Positions 44,320-57,869 are shown, numbered from the stretch's first letter. The stretch is 64,000 nucleotides of DNA from Ashinkailepas kermadecensis (GCA_034440615.1 JAOTOM010004570.1:62001-126000); one strand, 5' to 3'. A program made the numbers and translations. Notes: a model not told the origin generated them from the letters alone.

Positions 44320-46290
44320 GAAACGTCCCTGCATTGCCGTTGAGCTTCACAGTGTATGCTGGGTGCTAAAATGGAAGCACTGTTCACAAGCTTGGCATTG
44401 CAAATTGCAATTGTAAATTGTGCTTAGTATGTAACGTAGCAAAAATATGGCGTTGCAAAGATACAAAATGGCGCACATGCAGTGAGGATATGACGTTTCT
44501 ATCAAGTAATTTGGTGCTCCATTTACGATGCCTGCGAAACTACATCCTTTGTCCTTGCTGGGCCACTCGCGATCAGCCACTCGCGACTCAATTGTCGTGC
44601 ATGGTCACTTGCAGTTGGGTGAAATATAGTGCGCTGCACATACCTTTATTGCACTAAATTGCGATGCTTCGCCACTCGTTTGACACTATCACAATCCTGG
44701 AACTCACTGAGAGGAGGTGGGGAATGGATAGAGCTTGAAACAAAGACCATTCATTATGTGAAGGTATCTAAATATGCCAATTCATATGCGTCAAGCAAAG
44801 TGTAACCTCCGGAACAGGTCGAAGCCCTTTAAAAAAATTCGGTCCACAGTCGCGTTCCAATCCTGGCGAGAATGCCACTTTATATGGCAGATACAGCCAA
44901 TAAGTCCACGCCAAATGATATGCCTGTTCAATCGAATGGTAACCACCTCGACCAGTTCTGGTTATCAGGCGCTGCCAGATCAGCTGAAGCTCTGGGCGGT
45001 GACATTGCGTCAAGCAATCTCCGAGTCTTATGTGGTCGAACGTCGTCTAGTGAGTGTCGCATAACTGAAGCGTCCGGGAGATCTCACCAACGAAGTGCCC
45101 TGAATTCGCCTCTGACATGACAGCATGAACTATTTACTTAAATTTGCAGGGAATCTCTGGTAGCATGCGACATATAAAAACCATTACGCGGCAGACGCAA
45201 CGTTCCGCCAGACACAATGTTAACGAGGACATAGCAAATAGACGCAAAATGCCGCGGATAATTTTTGCAAAAGGGCAGTGAAAGGTTAAAGATAGTTAAT
45301 TAATAAGCTGCTATATCTGTCTGTAGCATGGACATTTTCAGCCTTGCGTTTTATTGTGGTTTCTGTGGAAAACGATCGCCAGTTGGGTCATAAAATAACG
45401 CCGGTTGTTGCAAACAAACCCACAGTGTCACGCACACATTTTGGACAAGAATAGTAAAATGCAGATCAGCAGACAGGTATCAAACGTCTCAATGGCCTAC
45501 ACCATGAGCTTTACAAACAGACATTTGTAGGCAGTAAACTAGTGGGATGCATTCCATGTTAGTTCGAAATAGTAGCGGTTTTCAACTTCAGCGATTATTT
45601 GCCGAGGCAAAAACTTCGCAAATCACTATGAAACCAATACGATAAAAAAGGCAGCGGCATCTACTATTTCATCACTGGATGGGTTTGTCAAATAGGCATT
45701 CGATTTGATTCTTTTCAGAGGTATTTCCCCCGGCCGTACCGCGGCGCTAGTGGTTCAAAGTCCGCGCTTGGAGCGTAAAGCAGTCTTGCATAATAATTCG
45801 TCTCATTACCGAATTGATCGGAGAGGAAGCACGTTTAACTTGATCCTTCGGCAACCTTCGGTAATCCTTCGGCAACAAGTTTTCTTCGAATTTCAAGCAC
45901 GCCCATGCAGAAATGGTCTGACGTCGATGGGCGAGTAGACACAGGCGATTATTAATCGCATCCGAATGGGGAGATTGAAAACATTTCCAGACACCCAAAC
46001 ACTTTTGGTTCAACACAATCGACTATGTTGGAATACCGGATTTGCGAAAGTGCAACTAACACTGCTGAAGAGGGTTGAGTAAAGCGAGATATAAAAGCAT
46101 TCTGGGGTTGAAAGTTTTTTGGAACTTCATGATTTCAGTGTGCATGCAGCTCTCTTTTCACCCTACTTCTTAGAATATACGATATATATGTAGAATATAG
46201 AATATAGAATATATTAGAAAATAGCGTAATGTGCACAATCCATGCACATTGGAAGTCTGGAAGAATCAATGCACACTTAAGGGGTGAATG
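44320..46290. other. Beat intron 3, left part; no feature recognised
   Basis: AT-rich intronic sequence with short ORFs and no domain similarity. Confidence 0.5.
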
Positions 46291-46301
46291 GTGCATAAGA
46301 T

Positions 46302-46618
46302 TCGGTGCCAACCTGTTCAGAACAGTTTATTCGGTGCCAACCTGTTCAGAACAGTTTGTTCGGTGCCAACCTGTTCAGAACAGTTTGTTGGGTGCCAACC
46401 TGTTCAGAACAGTTTGTTCGGTGCCAACTTGTTCAGAAAAGTTTGTTCGGTGCCAACCTGTTCAGAACAGTTTGTTCGGTGCCAACCTGTTCAGAACAGT
46501 TTGTTGGGTGCCAACCTGTTCAGAACAGTTTGTTGGGTGTCAACCTGTTCAGAACAGTTTGTTCGGTGCCAACCTGTTCAGAACAGTTTGTTCGGTGCCA
46601 ACCTGTTCAGAACAGTTT
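46302..46618. repeat. 29-bp tandem repeat, 11 copies, with an internal palindrome
   Basis: Unit 'tcggtgccaacctgttcag' + 'aacagtttgt'. Each unit has CTGTTC-A-GAACAG, a 6-bp inverted repeat around one base. Variants are TCGG/TGGG at the unit start and a few single changes. Confidence 0.95.
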
Positions 46619-47014
46619 GCATTCTTCGCAGACATTTTGGCTGGCAGGCAAAGGAAATTAAATTAGTTCAACACACGGAACCAATTTCACCTGACATTTC
46701 GTTCCGAAAGGTTACGTACGCATGGACATTACTCAGAAAGAATTCAGCATTACATCTCAATACTTGAGGTCCAGTATCACTCTACGTTCGATTAGTATTC
46801 ATCGAATCACGGGTGGCTGGCTCCACTACCCATTACCCACTACCCGTGTGAGAACCCGCGGGTAGTGGTGGAGGCAAGAACTGAACGGAATAAATAGCAC
46901 ATCAATGATGCGTCAGGCATGCCGGTCCTCAACAATTCTACCATGACCAGCTGACCTTCACAACCGCACATAATTTAAAATATCGAATTCATCGTTTGCA
47001 GCTTAGAGATAGAG

Positions 47015-47850
<836 letters not shown>

Positions 47851-47859
47851 ACTTGCAAA

Positions 47860-49460
47860 TGCTGGTACAAAATAACAATTGCGGCCATGCAAGATGAGCG
47901 TGGTGTGCCAGCGACAGTGCGTTGAGGTGTATTGTTCTTATAGATGGTAGGTATGCTTGTTTCATTAGTTATACCATGCCTAGCGACCCCAAGGATGCAC
48001 TGTATGTGCCTATGTCCAGACATGCGTCTTCGAAGTAGCAAAGTCGCCAAGCTAGTCGAGAACACATCAAACGAAATACCTTGACAGAAGTGTTCTGCGG
48101 TATACACCCACCCCTTCCATTTTCATCCACGCGGCGAATCGTACATCAAGATGCTGGCCGCTATCGAGTTCAGCGGCGGACCAACCTCTTGGAAGTCACA
48201 ACGCTGACTGCACATAGCGGCTTAGCTGCTCCCGGCTTTTAGAGGCGTTCGGTCCACAATACATCGGGCGCGCCCCAAGTTCACTTCCAGTCGCCTGTGG
48301 CAGGCAGGACGCGAAGCCCGACGGGACACCATCCGGCACCGCCTCCTGTGGGTCTCGCGCGTGCAGAACTCGTCCGATAGCTTCCTCATGGCTCGTGACG
48401 CCTCGCAGTCGGGTGTATTGCAGATGCAAACGAAATTTGGTCCGACCAAGCGCACCTGCCGCCAGACCTCTCTGGCCTCTGTCGGCAAAACTGTACATGC
48501 TGCAGCGAATTGCAGAGTATATGCACGACACCACGGTACGATTTTCGGCCCCGACAATTGAGACAACTCGTCCACGCTCACTCCCGAGAAATTGTATTCA
48601 TATTGTAACCGGACTTCGTAGGATGAGCACGAAGTCACGGGTCAGATGTAGTACTAAATGTTCCAGAGTGCGGGTAAATGGTAATTTCAGCTTGACATAA
48701 GCTTGGCACACTTTGCATTCGTGTATGAATACAAATGAGCCATAGTGGGTCGGCAGGAACAACGGTGGCGCGTCAAGATGAAACCTGCTATGACTGCGGT
48801 ATGTACCAGACGACGACACACCAGACAGATGTACCAGACAGATGTACCAGACAGATGTACCAGACATAGATATATTGGACATAGCTGTGCCAGACAGAGT
48901 TGTACCAGACAGCATTTGCGGAGCGTGAATCACTGTTGGTAGAAAATTGCCGAATGGTGTGCGCCTTCTTCATGTACGATCACCATTGGGAGATCGTTGC
49001 TCGCGCACAGCTTGCTCCTACCGGCCACATGGCCACGGTATTGTACCGCGGTGGTTTGTGTGTATGCACACATTTCTTTTTAGTGCAATGCAGCAACAAG
49101 CAAGAAAGCACTGGAACCGTGTCCACGAAGGATGCAAGTCAGTTGCCTTCCGTTGTGCTCTCTGATCTCCTCCATCTCGACCAGAATCGTGCGAAAGTGA
49201 CGACGTCCTCCGTACATTACTTCAGGAAGATGCAGTGGCAAGCTTCCTACGAATTTGCTCGCTTCGCACTCTGCCATCTTCCCTACTCCTTCATCCAATG
49301 CGACACGGATGAGAAATTTTCCTCTGCTTTCCCGCACTCCAGAACATCATCAGTGAAGCGTGTCCCCAGCCTCTGCCCCCCCGTACTCCGTACGTATCAG
49401 CTGTACCGGTACCCTGTCAGCTCACACTCCGTACCGCTCTGCCCCCCCCCCCCCTCCACC
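47860..49460. other. Beat intron 3, right part
   Basis: Two overlapping minus-strand ORFs at 48196-48638 (112 and 138 codons) resemble nothing I know. A 13-bp repeat (accagacagatgt) occurs three to four times at 48814-48870. Otherwise featureless. Confidence 0.45.
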
Positions 49461-49463
49461 CCC

Positions 49464-49520
49464 GTGTGTGTGAGTCAATTTGGCCAGCCTGCCACCGCGT
49501 AGGTGATGTCGGCTGTTAGG
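49464..49520 (+). repeat. Short repeat shared with 25895-25955
   Basis: 'gtgtgtgagt' then 'ttggccagcctgccaccg' then 'ggtgatgtcggctgtt'; near-identical to the copy inside the SHGKG pseudogene. It lies ~60 bp upstream of beat exon 4, after a poly-C run. Confidence 0.6.
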
Positions 49521-49581
49521 CTGAGGCGCCGTGCCGTCGTACTGGTCTGTACCGTGTACCGTGTACCCGTGTACCGCGCAG

Positions 49582-49819
49582 GCGCCGTACCGGTCGCTGG
49601 CGCAGTACCCGGTGGTGACGCTGGCCGACGGTCGGGAGACGCGCCGACTGGGTCTGCGGCTGACGCTGCGGGCGCGCCACTTCCGCGCCGGCCGGCTGGT
49701 GCTGCGCTGTACGGCCTCGGTCGCCTCGCTCTACCGCCGGCACACGGATCTCACCATACGCAAGCCCGCCAAACAGCCGCTGCCGCCCGCCAAAACGCTC
49801 GAGGTCAAGGAGCACAGCG
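49582..49819 (+). CDS. beat: beat-family gene, exon encoding second half of Ig domain 2
   Basis: The acceptor gtaccgcgcag ends at 49581. A strong donor, GCG|gtgagt, follows at 49820. The exon is very GC-rich, enters in phase 0 (matching exon 3), encodes 79 residues and leaves one base. TLADGRETRRLGLRLTLRAR, then GRLVLRCTASVASLYRR, gives the conserved beat G-E-T-x-x-L-G-L stretch and the last Ig cysteine. A basic and Pro-rich linker (IRKPAKQPLPPAKTLEVKEHS) follows. At least one more exon must lie to the right. Confidence 0.9.
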
Positions 49820-49919
49820 GTGAGTGGTGGACGCGGCGCGGCCCACGGTGGCCGATGCGCGCCGCGGCCGCCGCCGGTCGGTGGGTGAAACAGAGCGTGG
49901 TTTAGAAGGTTCTTTCGAG

Positions 49920-50245
49920 GAGGGCTGAGAGCTCTAATCTCCATTTCCTCTTTCGTCTATTCCCGAATACATCTGCAATGTACATATCAAATCAGCACAA
50001 TCAAAACATTTTAGGGTCATTTTGTGAATTACTGAGCTTAGACAAAGTGAACTTGGGTACAACACACAGGCATATAAGTATACGCTTTACATCATGCATT
50101 TCAACACTATTTACATTTTATTCAACAAAGCTTCTATCATGTGACCATGAGTCCATATGATCTGTATTTGTATTACATGCGAAGGATATCAAGTAAAGCC
50201 AATTGCTTGTACAGAAGCTAAAAAGTGGGCTATTCAGCGACAACA
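49920..50245. other. No recognisable gene
   Basis: AT-rich intron or intergenic sequence. Confidence 0.5.
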
Positions 50246-50249
50246 GTGA

Positions 50250-50445
50250 CAGGTTAGTGACAAGTGTGTGACATGTAGGTATGAGGCGCGTGCCAGGTGC
50301 GTTGCAGATGTGTGACAGGTGAGTGACAGGTTAGTGACAAGTGTGTGACATGTAGGTACCAGGTGCGTGCCAGGTGCATCACATGTGTGACATGTGAGTG
50401 ACAGGTGAGTGACAGGTGAGTGACAGCTGGATTAAGGATGGATGG
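50250..50445. repeat. Short 'gtgacaggt' tandem repeats
   Basis: About twenty variants of a ~10-bp unit (gtgacaggtga / gtgacatgtag), arranged as a partial duplication of a ~90-bp block (50270-50330 and 50330-50415). Confidence 0.85.
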
Positions 50446-50645
50446 GTAGCAGGCAGGTGACATCGAAGATGAGTGCCAGGTGGGTGATGGGTGCCACTAT
50501 TTCCCGAAGCGATGGTGATAGATCAAGTATCTTCAGCCGCATACCATGTGTCACTGCGCGTCTCTCAGGAACGACGCGGTCAGTCTGTCAGGGTAGGCAG
50601 ACCCTCTCCTTGGCGGGCACGTCGGTTGGCGACTGTCATCGTGCA

Positions 50646-50732
50646 GGACTATTGGCGAACCAGGACACCGGGAAGGTAGCATATCGGTCGTCTCCGTCGC
50701 CAGCGCCCGCTGCCGTCCGAGAGGGCGGATAG
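50646..50732 (+). CDS. beat: Candidate terminal exon of the beat-family gene
   Basis: After the acceptor gtcatcgtgcag, the frame needed by exon 4 (one base carried over) reads LLANQDTGKVAYRSSPSP and stops with TAG at 50730-50732. Phase agreement and distance (~830 bp) are favourable. The peptide has no hydrophobic tail or known motif, so this is a weak call. The surrounding GC-rich island (50640-50950) has long ORFs on both strands without recognisable domains. Confidence 0.3.
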   Translation, partial: GLLANQDTGKVAYRSSPSPAPAAVREGG

Positions 50733-50959
50733 GCAGCAGCTTGGTCGGCTCTCGGCTGCGCTTGTGCGCCGTCTCGCCGCCGGGACGGAGGTGGCGCGTG
50801 CACTCTTCGCCTGGTCCCCGCTCCGGCTGGCATGCCACCAAGTGTGGTGGCGGCCGCGGCAGTCCGACGGTGGTGGTCCGCCTCTCCGAGTGGACCATTC
50901 TGCCGCCTCATCCACGCGCTCCAGGTCGACAGCCACACAGTAGCGTTGACCACCGCCAT

Positions 50960-53390
50960 CCCGCCGATGTTAAACAGCTGAACTTTTCCGCATTGAACCG
51001 CGGCGGATGGGCGATTTCACCCTGCGGTGCCTTTGCAACTTCAACTAGGACACTATTGGTGCTTGAACAAACAAACCGCCGGATTAAAACTGTAGCGCTA
51101 CATTTACTGCCGGCGAAATTATAATACTGTCCAAATAATGATGGACAGGTGATAAGACATTCCTGACAAGATTCATATCTTCTTACCGTCAGCAAACATC
51201 AAGAGGTCACGTGCGGTCATCAGCGGTCACACCAGCTGTGAATGGGCTAGAAACGCTGAGACAAACGGTCATCCACACGCTATTGGATTTCCCGAGAAGG
51301 TAGACGAAGCAAATCAGTATTCTCTTCGCTGATTTTCTGGAGCAGACGATGCATTTTGAACTGCACAAATCACATGCTACGCTTTGTCGACATACCATAT
51401 ACCGTCACCGACATATCACGCGTTATAATCTTGTATCCTGTGGGTCCCTATTGGGCGGATATATTTCCGGATAGGTTGCGTCGCGGTAGATCGATGTCGG
51501 CTTACAAAAGGTCACATGATGGACACAATTGTCGGTGGAACATGTTCTAAAAACAGCATTCATCCAGAGGGTACAGCACACATCTTTGGAACCCCTACCC
51601 TTTACCCCATCCCTTAGCTAACTAACTACCCCTAGCTAAGTTAACTAACCCCTTATCCTCCCAACACCGCTCTTTTGTAACCATTTGGGTTACACAACGA
51701 GGATAGCGCTTCAGCTTAAGGCAAGTTGGACGCTGCGCGTAAAATGCCGAAAGACAGTCGGGACCAGGTAGACTTATCAGAGACCACTGATCGTTATGTG
51801 AAGAACTCCGAACCATCTCTCAAAAGACGCGTAATGAATAGTCTCGGAGACCGATCTCCGTGCGTGAGAGCTTTGTCATGCGGGATTTCGGACATTGTGC
51901 AAAGTTCCCAGATACCTTGAATTATACTCTATGTGCATCAGCGAATCTACCGTTTACTGGTATATACAGTGGTCGCTGAGCTACAACACAGCGTTACGAA
52001 ATTCTGCGTATGCGAACATTGTGCACAGTCCATAATTGAATTTCCCTCGGAAAACTTTGAAGGTGTTCGCAGTTGCACGCACGGCGAGGCTTTTTATCGG
52101 GAGCATTGCAGTGCAGTGTCCCAAGCCCCATTCTGAACCAAGGTGTCGGAGTGAAGAACTAACTCCTCGAGGATAATGTAGCTGTGGATAATAATGTCCA
52201 GTAAGTCCAAGTAACACGACACATCTCGGAATAAACAAATGCAACATAACGATCATCAAGGTTAAACAATGTAATGACTGGAAGCATAGAAAGGTATTTT
52301 TCAAATGAAAACAGTAGTTGGGTGTTATTTTGGATCAAATGCCGCGCAAAGGGGTAAAAGGTGTCCCTCCTTTATTACTTACCGGTAAAGTCCAAGTAGT
52401 GAGCGCCATTCGGATGATCGATTCAGCATGCTGTCCATTCAGCGAAATCGGGCCATCTCCTGGCTAAAATTATCAATAGTTTAATACCTTGAAAACTTTG
52501 TCTTTTCACTCGGTCCGTGATAACAGCAGCTGTCCAAAGTTAGCCAAACTCGCGCCATTAGATCAGTGACGTGCCAGAAGTTCGGCATATGGGGAAGACA
52601 TGGTTGCATGGTTGCCTGCGTAGCTCGGTACAATTGTCGGGGACCTTTGTCAATGTAGAAGACTGCTGGAAGGAGCGGGTAGAAGTACAACGGCCATGGA
52701 TCTTGTTTTAGCTATAGGCTCTGGACGGTTGCCGATCGTCCCTACAGTTGGGCTGCACACCATATTCGTGACCGATTTGTTCTGCTTATGAAGCTCCACA
52801 CAACATTAATCGCCGATGTTCTGCGTGTGAAGCCCACATCTCACTCTCCACTGCACTTCACTGTGAAGCTCCACACCCTCCACACCACTCATGATCGATT
52901 TGTGTTGCTAATGAAGCTCCACACCACATTCACTACCGATTTATTATGCTTATGAAGCTCCATGCAAGATTCATGACCGATTTGTTCTGCTTGTGAAGCT
53001 GCACACCACATTCATGATATATTTGTTCTGCATGTGAAGGTCTGCATCGCATTCATGAATAACATAATAGGAAAAGATAAGGGAAAAATAAATAGCAAGT
53101 TAATTTTAAAGAAGAAGAACGGAATTGAAGCGTTGCAGAAAATAAATATTTCATTCAAACTTGTGAATGTTGAATCAGGTCAGATCGGGTTGCGTCGCGT
53201 CGTGTATGTGAACTCGTTTTTGTGTGTGAGTATTTAACGCGCTCATGCTTCGCCCTGGCTGGTCTCAACCTGGCTCATCTCGGTCTCAGTCGAGGAAGTC
53301 TAGTTCTACAGAAGGAGAGCAGAACTTGAAACATTGCAAGAACAAAATGCCAGTCCCTGACCTTGATACTTGTTGTCTTGTATTCTCACC
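50960..53390. other. No recognisable gene
   Basis: Mixed to AT-rich. 52780-53040 shows loosely repeated 'gaagctccacaccacattcatgaccgatttgttctgctt' segments of ~60 bp (four or five diverged copies). Confidence 0.5.
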
Positions 53391-53399
53391 TATGTTTGT

Positions 53400-53860
53400 C
53401 ATTGCCAGGCAATAATCCAGAACCGTGCCACTTCGGGTCGACACGGGCCGCTCGTGCGCCTGCTTTTGCACCGGCGCACGAGCAGATCCGCTCCGGCGGC
53501 ACCCGGGCTCGTAGCCGTCTAATCTCATTTCCTTCACCCGGCACGGCTGAGCTTTGATCCGCGAGCGCTTCCGGCCGACCGCGCCGCACCGGTGTCCCAG
53601 CTGCGGCAGAGTCTCCTCCTCAAGTGCAAACGTCGCACGTCGGCTGGCCCTTGGTGCAGTGGCAGCCGCCGAGCACTTCCGCCGGCGTCCGTCGACGGGG
53701 CAGCAGTGTGCATCGGCCGAAGAACACTAAAGCGACCGCTTGTGGCGCGAGACCTAGCTCGTTGATTCGATGCAAGCCGAATCCCTCGTGTTGAGGATGC
53801 GACAACATTGACAATCCGGCTGGCCGTGTGGTCCATCGCACTTGGTATCTGCAAGCGTCA
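53400..53860. other. GC-rich island with unassigned ORFs
   Basis: A sharp rise in GC against AT-rich flanks, like the exon-bearing islands of the beat gene. Overlapping ORFs of 67-106 codons on the minus strand and 64 codons on the plus strand show no domain. It could be an exon or CpG-type regulatory island; not resolved. Confidence 0.3.
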
Positions 53861-53879
53861 CCTAGAAAGGAGACATATT

Positions 53880-54860
53880 GATGCCGATGGTGTCAGCCCT
53901 TCAATTCTTTTTAGGATATTGGAATGATTCCATTGCGCTTGTCGCTAATCAAACATGCATACGTTGGCGATCTGATGACACAGCATCCTGATAGCTAGAA
54001 GCTCCAATGATTATACAGGTAGATGTGATTATGCTGCAGAACCTGGGTACGCTCCGTAACTTATCTTGCGATTCTGTCTGAAGCATGGCCGAGCTGAAAT
54101 GTCTGATGTCTGCCGTCAGAAAGTATTGCCTTTGACCTGTCTTGGACGGTCATAATTGAACGAGAGGCAGTAAAGGCTGAATACCATAAGATGCTGTCTG
54201 ATAGCACCCCACTCTTCGGATGTTTTCCCGCCACGAGATCTCAATTAGGGGTGAATTGGTAAGGGGATGACAGCGCACTCCCTGTCCTGGGATGGGGAGA
54301 CTGGCAAAATACGCTCAGTAGGCGTACGTAGGCGTCGGCAGGCGTAGGCAGGCGTAGGTCGTGACACTACTGTTCCACCAGTCTACCTCTACATGCTAGC
54401 CACCAATGGCTTCTAAAAACCTGACGTATGCATTTCAGATATTACAAACTGTTATGCTGCAAGCTAATCATAGCCCGGCTGGCTACCCCCCCCCCCCCCC
54501 CCCCCGCCTCATCAGCGATCCAACCGGTAACGCGGTCAGATCATCAATTGTCATACGTGATGGGCCGTCAAGGTAGAGGTTATCGGTGTATTTTCGCATT
54601 TAAACCGTCAAGCTATGTGCCTTGGGCTCGTGCGTAAGTGATCGAAAGGTTAACGCCGTGACGTGAATTTTGACTGCGACAACAAGAGCCTGAAGTGGTG
54701 GGCGGTCCCCCTCATCAGTCTCGGCGATAGTCTGAATTGCATGCCGGGATGCGACTATTAAATTCCGATGCCGATTGGAGAATACAAATTAAACAGATCG
54801 AAGATCGAAGAGCGGAATTGGAGCAGAACTGCGCAGACTTGCGGTGACATTCAGTCGTCC
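53880..54860. other. No gene; short simple repeats
   Basis: Contains 'ggcgtaggca'-type short repeats at 54315-54360 and a poly-C run of about 20 at 54487-54506. Confidence 0.6.
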
Positions 54861-54879
54861 AAGAATACCGGTATGTCGT

Positions 54880-55605
54880 GCGCCGTGGTGGCAGTCACCA
54901 CTGTTGCCAGACACAACGTAAAGCGCTGTGGTAGCAATCACCACTGTTGCCAGACACAACGTAAAGCGCCGTGGTGGCAGTCACCACTGTTGCCAGACAC
55001 AACGTAAAGCGCCGTGGTAGCAGTCACCACTGTTGCCAGACACAACGTAAAGCGCCGTGGTAGCAATCACCACTGTTGCCAGACACAGCGTAAAGCGCCG
55101 TGGTGGCAGTCACCACTGTTGCCAGACACAACGTAAAGCGCCGTGGTGGCAGTCACCACTGTTGCCAGATACAACGTAAAGCGCCGTGGTAGCAATCACC
55201 ACTGTTGCCAGACACAACGTAAAGCGCCGTGGTGGCAGTCACCACTGTTGCCAGACACAACGTAAAGCGCCGTGGTGGAATTCACCACTGTTGCCAGACA
55301 CAACGTAAAGCGCCGTGGTGGCAGTCACCACTGTTGCCAGATACAACGTAAAGCGCCGTGGTGGCAATCACCACTGTTTCCATATACAACGTAAAGCGCC
55401 GTGGTGGCAGTCACCACTGTTGCCAGATACAACGTAAAGCGCCGTGGTGGCAGTCACTACTGTTGCCAGACACAACGTAAAGCGCCGTGGTAGCAATCAC
55501 CACTGTTGCCAGATACAACGTAAAGCGCCGTGGTGGCAATCACCACTGTTGCCAGATACAACGTAAAGCGCCGTGGTGGCAGTCACCACTGTTGCCAGAT
55601 ACGAC
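54880..55605. repeat. 43-bp tandem repeat, about 17 copies
   Basis: Unit 'cgtggtggcagtcaccactg' + 'ttgccagacacaacgtaaagcgc', with A/G and C/T variants. Each unit contains GTGGTG...CACCAC, a hairpin with a 5-base loop, so single strands could fold into a regular series of stems. Confidence 0.95.
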
Positions 55606-55850
55606 GCAGCGTTAGAGTGGAGGCAGTCGCCACTGTTGCCAGACACGACGCAGCGCTAGAGTGGAGGCAGTCACCACTGTTGTCAGACACGACGCAGCGG
55701 TAGAGTGGAGGCAGTCACCACTGTTGTCAGACACGACGCAGCGCTAGAGTGGAGGCAGTCACCACTGTTGCCAGACACGACGCAGCGCTAGAGTGGAGGC
55801 AGTCACCACTGTTGCCAGACACGACGCAGCGCTAGAGTGGAGGCCTAATG
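55606..55850. repeat. Diverged 44-bp extension of the same array
   Basis: Six units keep the 'gcagtcaccactgttgccagacac' half but replace the other half with 'gacgcagcgctagagtggag'. One more 'acacgacgcagcgctagagtgg' recurs at 55903-55925 after a unique insert. Confidence 0.9.
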
Positions 55851-55929
55851 AGGCGCCCGACCCAACCACGCCGCCGTACGGTGATCGGAGGGACGCGCCC
55901 GCGACACGACGCAGCGCTAGAGTGGGGGC

Positions 55930-56750
55930 CTGACGTCGGATCAGAAAGACCGGGACTGTGACCGATTGCGGAATGGGCTTTGAGTGAGATGCGATGATAT
56001 TTCGGAATCGTTGATGTGAATGCCATGAGCACGGGCGCAATTCACTCAAAGTCCTGGTGGGCACACTCTGCATGTTTGACCACGACGCAAAACCTTTCAG
56101 TGAGGAAGTGGGAGGAACAAGATGAAAAATATTCCTGTTGAGCGAGAGATGGGGATTGCATTCCGTGGTTTCTTCGCCAACGTGATGTGGGTGCACAAAC
56201 AAACTTGTGGGGCAGAAATTGTATTTGTGGTGCATGTCAAAACCCACAAAGAGATATAAAGGCGTGCCCCTGACTATGCGGTGGTTTACAATGTAAGCTG
56301 TGAATAACCTCCCTTCTGTATTACTCGTGGCCGACGGAATCCTCCAGCGGCTGTGCTGCGATCATCAGAAGCGGTACATCTCAACCGGTTACTGCGCATT
56401 GTATTTGATATCATTGCATGCAGCGTTTATGGGTTGTGTATTCCAGAAGGTCTGTTTGTACCAAAACAAGGTGCGATTAGGGTGTTGAGTCAAGCGACGA
56501 CAGGGTTGAAAGCGATGTTGGTAGGATATTGCTCCGTGTGTATTCATCGACCATGGGGAATTTATTGTCGGTCGTATTCCGAGAGCAACGCGCCTCAAGG
56601 CATCTTTGTTTACTAAAACCTTTTTCTCTGAAGTATTCGTATTCTTTGTTTGTTCATTTAAGGACAAGTTTTTGACGGCGATTCCGCCCCGCATCACTTG
56701 GGAGCGACATACGCAACTCCGCGTGATTAACCGCGCATCTATGGCGACAG
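55930..56750. other. No recognisable gene
   Basis: Mixed sequence with short ORFs, none recognisable. Confidence 0.5.
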
Positions 56751-56754
56751 AGGC

Positions 56755-57055
56755 CGATCTACCATTGTCCTCTGCCGATAGCGACCGCTCTACCACTGTC
56801 CTCTGCCGATAGCGACCGCTCTACCATTGTCCTCTTCCGATAGCGACCGCTCTACCATTGTCCTCTGCCGATAGCGACCGCTCTACCATTGTTCTCTGCC
56901 GACAGCGGCCGCGCTAACACTGTCCTCTGCCGACAGCGACTATCACTGTCCTCTGCTGACAGCGATCGCCCTACCACTGTCCTCTGCCGGCAGCAACTGC
57001 GCTACCACTGTCCTCCCCCGACAGTGTCATCACTGTTCTAAGTCGACAGCGGCGT
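56755..57055. repeat. 31-bp tandem repeat, ~10 copies decaying to the right
   Basis: Unit 'ctaccattgtcctctgccga' + 'tagcgaccgct'. The first four units are near-identical and later ones lose bases and diverge. Confidence 0.9.
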
Positions 57056-57381
57056 GATGAACGATCCCGTTTCCTCACCACGGCTGAAACCTATTCAGCT
57101 TCTTGAGCTCGCTCCTGCTCCCTCTTGAGCTCCCCTGAGGCTCGAAGATTGTGACATATTACATGGATGTCAAATACATATCCGGTGTACTGCTGCATGT
57201 CAATTGTCCGACGCGTCTGAACACTCGCATATGACTATGTGAGAGAGACATGGTAGTTTAATGGTAATCGATTTTAACTGTTTAAGTCTAATTACATTCA
57301 TGATGCTGCTATGACAGGACTTGGGAGGATCCGGGAACTATTCTTTCACCACGCAAAACTTGATGCGCTTGCTTCAAGGCA

Positions 57382-57861
57382 ATGAAAGGTCAATTCAGCG
57401 CTCCCACCGGCTTCGTCTGTGGCATCAGATATATCATCGACGGCGCGATGCCTACTGGCACACTTGAGTGCCTTGTGGAGTTTGGTGATTCTCGATTTAT
57501 TTCTCGAAGCAGAGGGGCAATGGGTGAGAAAACATTGGAACGCACCCCGCCCCCCCTCCCCCAGTCTACATCGGGAAAAGTTATGCAGGCCAGGCAACTT
57601 GAAAATACTGAATTACTTCGTAGTTCGTATCGACTTACTGACCAGCACACCGAAAAAAATGTGCGCCGATATACAGTGCTCGGCATCGTGCGTGTCTGTC
57701 CATTGATACATTCAAAGGCTTCGAAGGTCACTGAACGACGTCCTAGACTCGTGCAACCTTTCGCCTACTTAAGAGGTAGTTGGCATGCAAGGTACGCGAG
57801 GGAGATCGACCGCGATGCATTGATGGATAAGCCTTTCATCCGAATCGGGCGGCAGTTCTGA
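57382..57861 (+). CDS. Unrecognised ORF, 159 codons
   Basis: One of the longest non-repetitive frames outside the retroelement. It starts MKGQFSAPTGFVCGIRYIID, has a Pro-run near the middle (about residue 57) and a basic C-terminal half. No signal peptide, membrane segment or domain is visible. Overlapping frames on both strands are also open over parts of it, so it may be a decayed repeat or chance. No splice or promoter evidence. Confidence 0.2.
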   Translation: MKGQFSAPTGFVCGIRYIIDGAMPTGTLECLVEFGDSRFISRSRGAMGEKTLERTPPPLPQSTSGKVMQARQLENTELLRSSYRLTDQHTEKNVRRYTVLGIVRVCPLIHSKASKVTERRPRLVQPFAYLRGSWHARYAREIDRDALMDKPFIRIGRQF

Positions 57862-57869
57862 ACGCTCGT

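Noticed and set aside
48196..48638. Overlapping 112- and 138-codon minus-strand ORFs in beat intron 3
   Set aside because: No domain, no splice context and opposite strand to the gene. Judged chance or a decayed element.
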